A DNA stretch of 6,103 nt from JANRKG01 sp033763635. Lineage in GTDB: Bacteria; Cyanobacteriota; Cyanobacteriia; GCF-001939115. Positions 6,055 to 6,103 of the stretch are shown one piece after another (within the stretch, counting starts at the first letter, position 1; every line of letters begins with the position of its first letter). A program made the translations under genes and the position numbers. A model generated the notes under the pieces. That model saw nothing but the letters and a program-made list of their open reading frames with translations. It was not told the DNA's origin and did not search any database. The DNA is taken from NCBI GenBank assembly GCA_033763635.1, contig JANRKG010000119.1, forward strand, positions 1-6,103, written 5' to 3'.

Positions 6055-6103
6055 TCAGATGCGATCGTGGCAGCAAAGGCCCAGCAACGCCCCGCCCGCC
6101 AGG
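6055..6103 (-). CDS. Possible C-terminal end of a convergent gene (window edge)
   Basis: Read on the minus strand, a frame enters at the right edge and ends at TGA (6055-6057), encoding about 15 residues that end in GLCCHDRI. Its third codon positions are strongly G/C, as in coding DNA of this window, and the hairpin just beyond its stop suits a gene end. Fifteen residues are too few to identify a family. A plus-strand ATG at 6059 is also open to the window edge but has no ribosome site. Confidence 0.3.
   Translation of the reverse strand, partial: LAGGALLGLCCHDRI

Overview
The window is cyanobacterial chromosomal DNA. The supporting signs are a clear SasA, the clock-associated histidine kinase with a KaiB-like N-terminus; a Ycf23-type protein, a family of cyanobacteria and algal plastids; and the frequent palindromic core CGATCG, including one full HIP1 octamer GCGATCGC at 5822-5829. 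Genus cannot be fixed from the sequence alone; a non-marine, possibly filamentous lineage is an inference.

Layout. On the minus strand, positions 1-2165 hold the first 721 codons of a large gene that leaves the window at base 1. It joins a cyclic-nucleotide-binding-like domain, a degenerate sigma-54-activator-type AAA+ domain and a NapH/NosR-like membrane polyferredoxin. It has no stop in the window. Upstream on the same strand, at 2253-3443, lies a GT-B fold family 4 glycosyltransferase. The two genes are 87 bp apart and could be cotranscribed. A 518-bp AT-rich divergent intergenic region (3444-3961) follows. It holds a 15-bp tandem repeat, two inverted repeats and a candidate stem-loop, but no convincing gene. 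On the plus strand come sasA (3962-5134) and, 48 bp later, the Ycf23-like TIM-barrel gene (5183-5956). A GC-rich hairpin (5989-6036) closes that unit. The last 49 bp may contain the C-terminal end of a convergent minus-strand gene.

How the genes relate. SasA reads the KaiC oscillator and phosphorylates RpaA. No kai or rpa gene is in view. The minus-strand pair has no obvious functional link to the clock; the divergent arrangement only allows shared regulatory DNA. The most unusual object is the fused membrane Fe-S/AAA+ protein. Its ATPase motifs and sigma-54 contact loop are eroded, and a redox-type membrane module sits where a DNA-binding helix-turn-helix would be. This suggests a sensor or redox protein built from a former transcription activator, not an active sigma-54 regulator.
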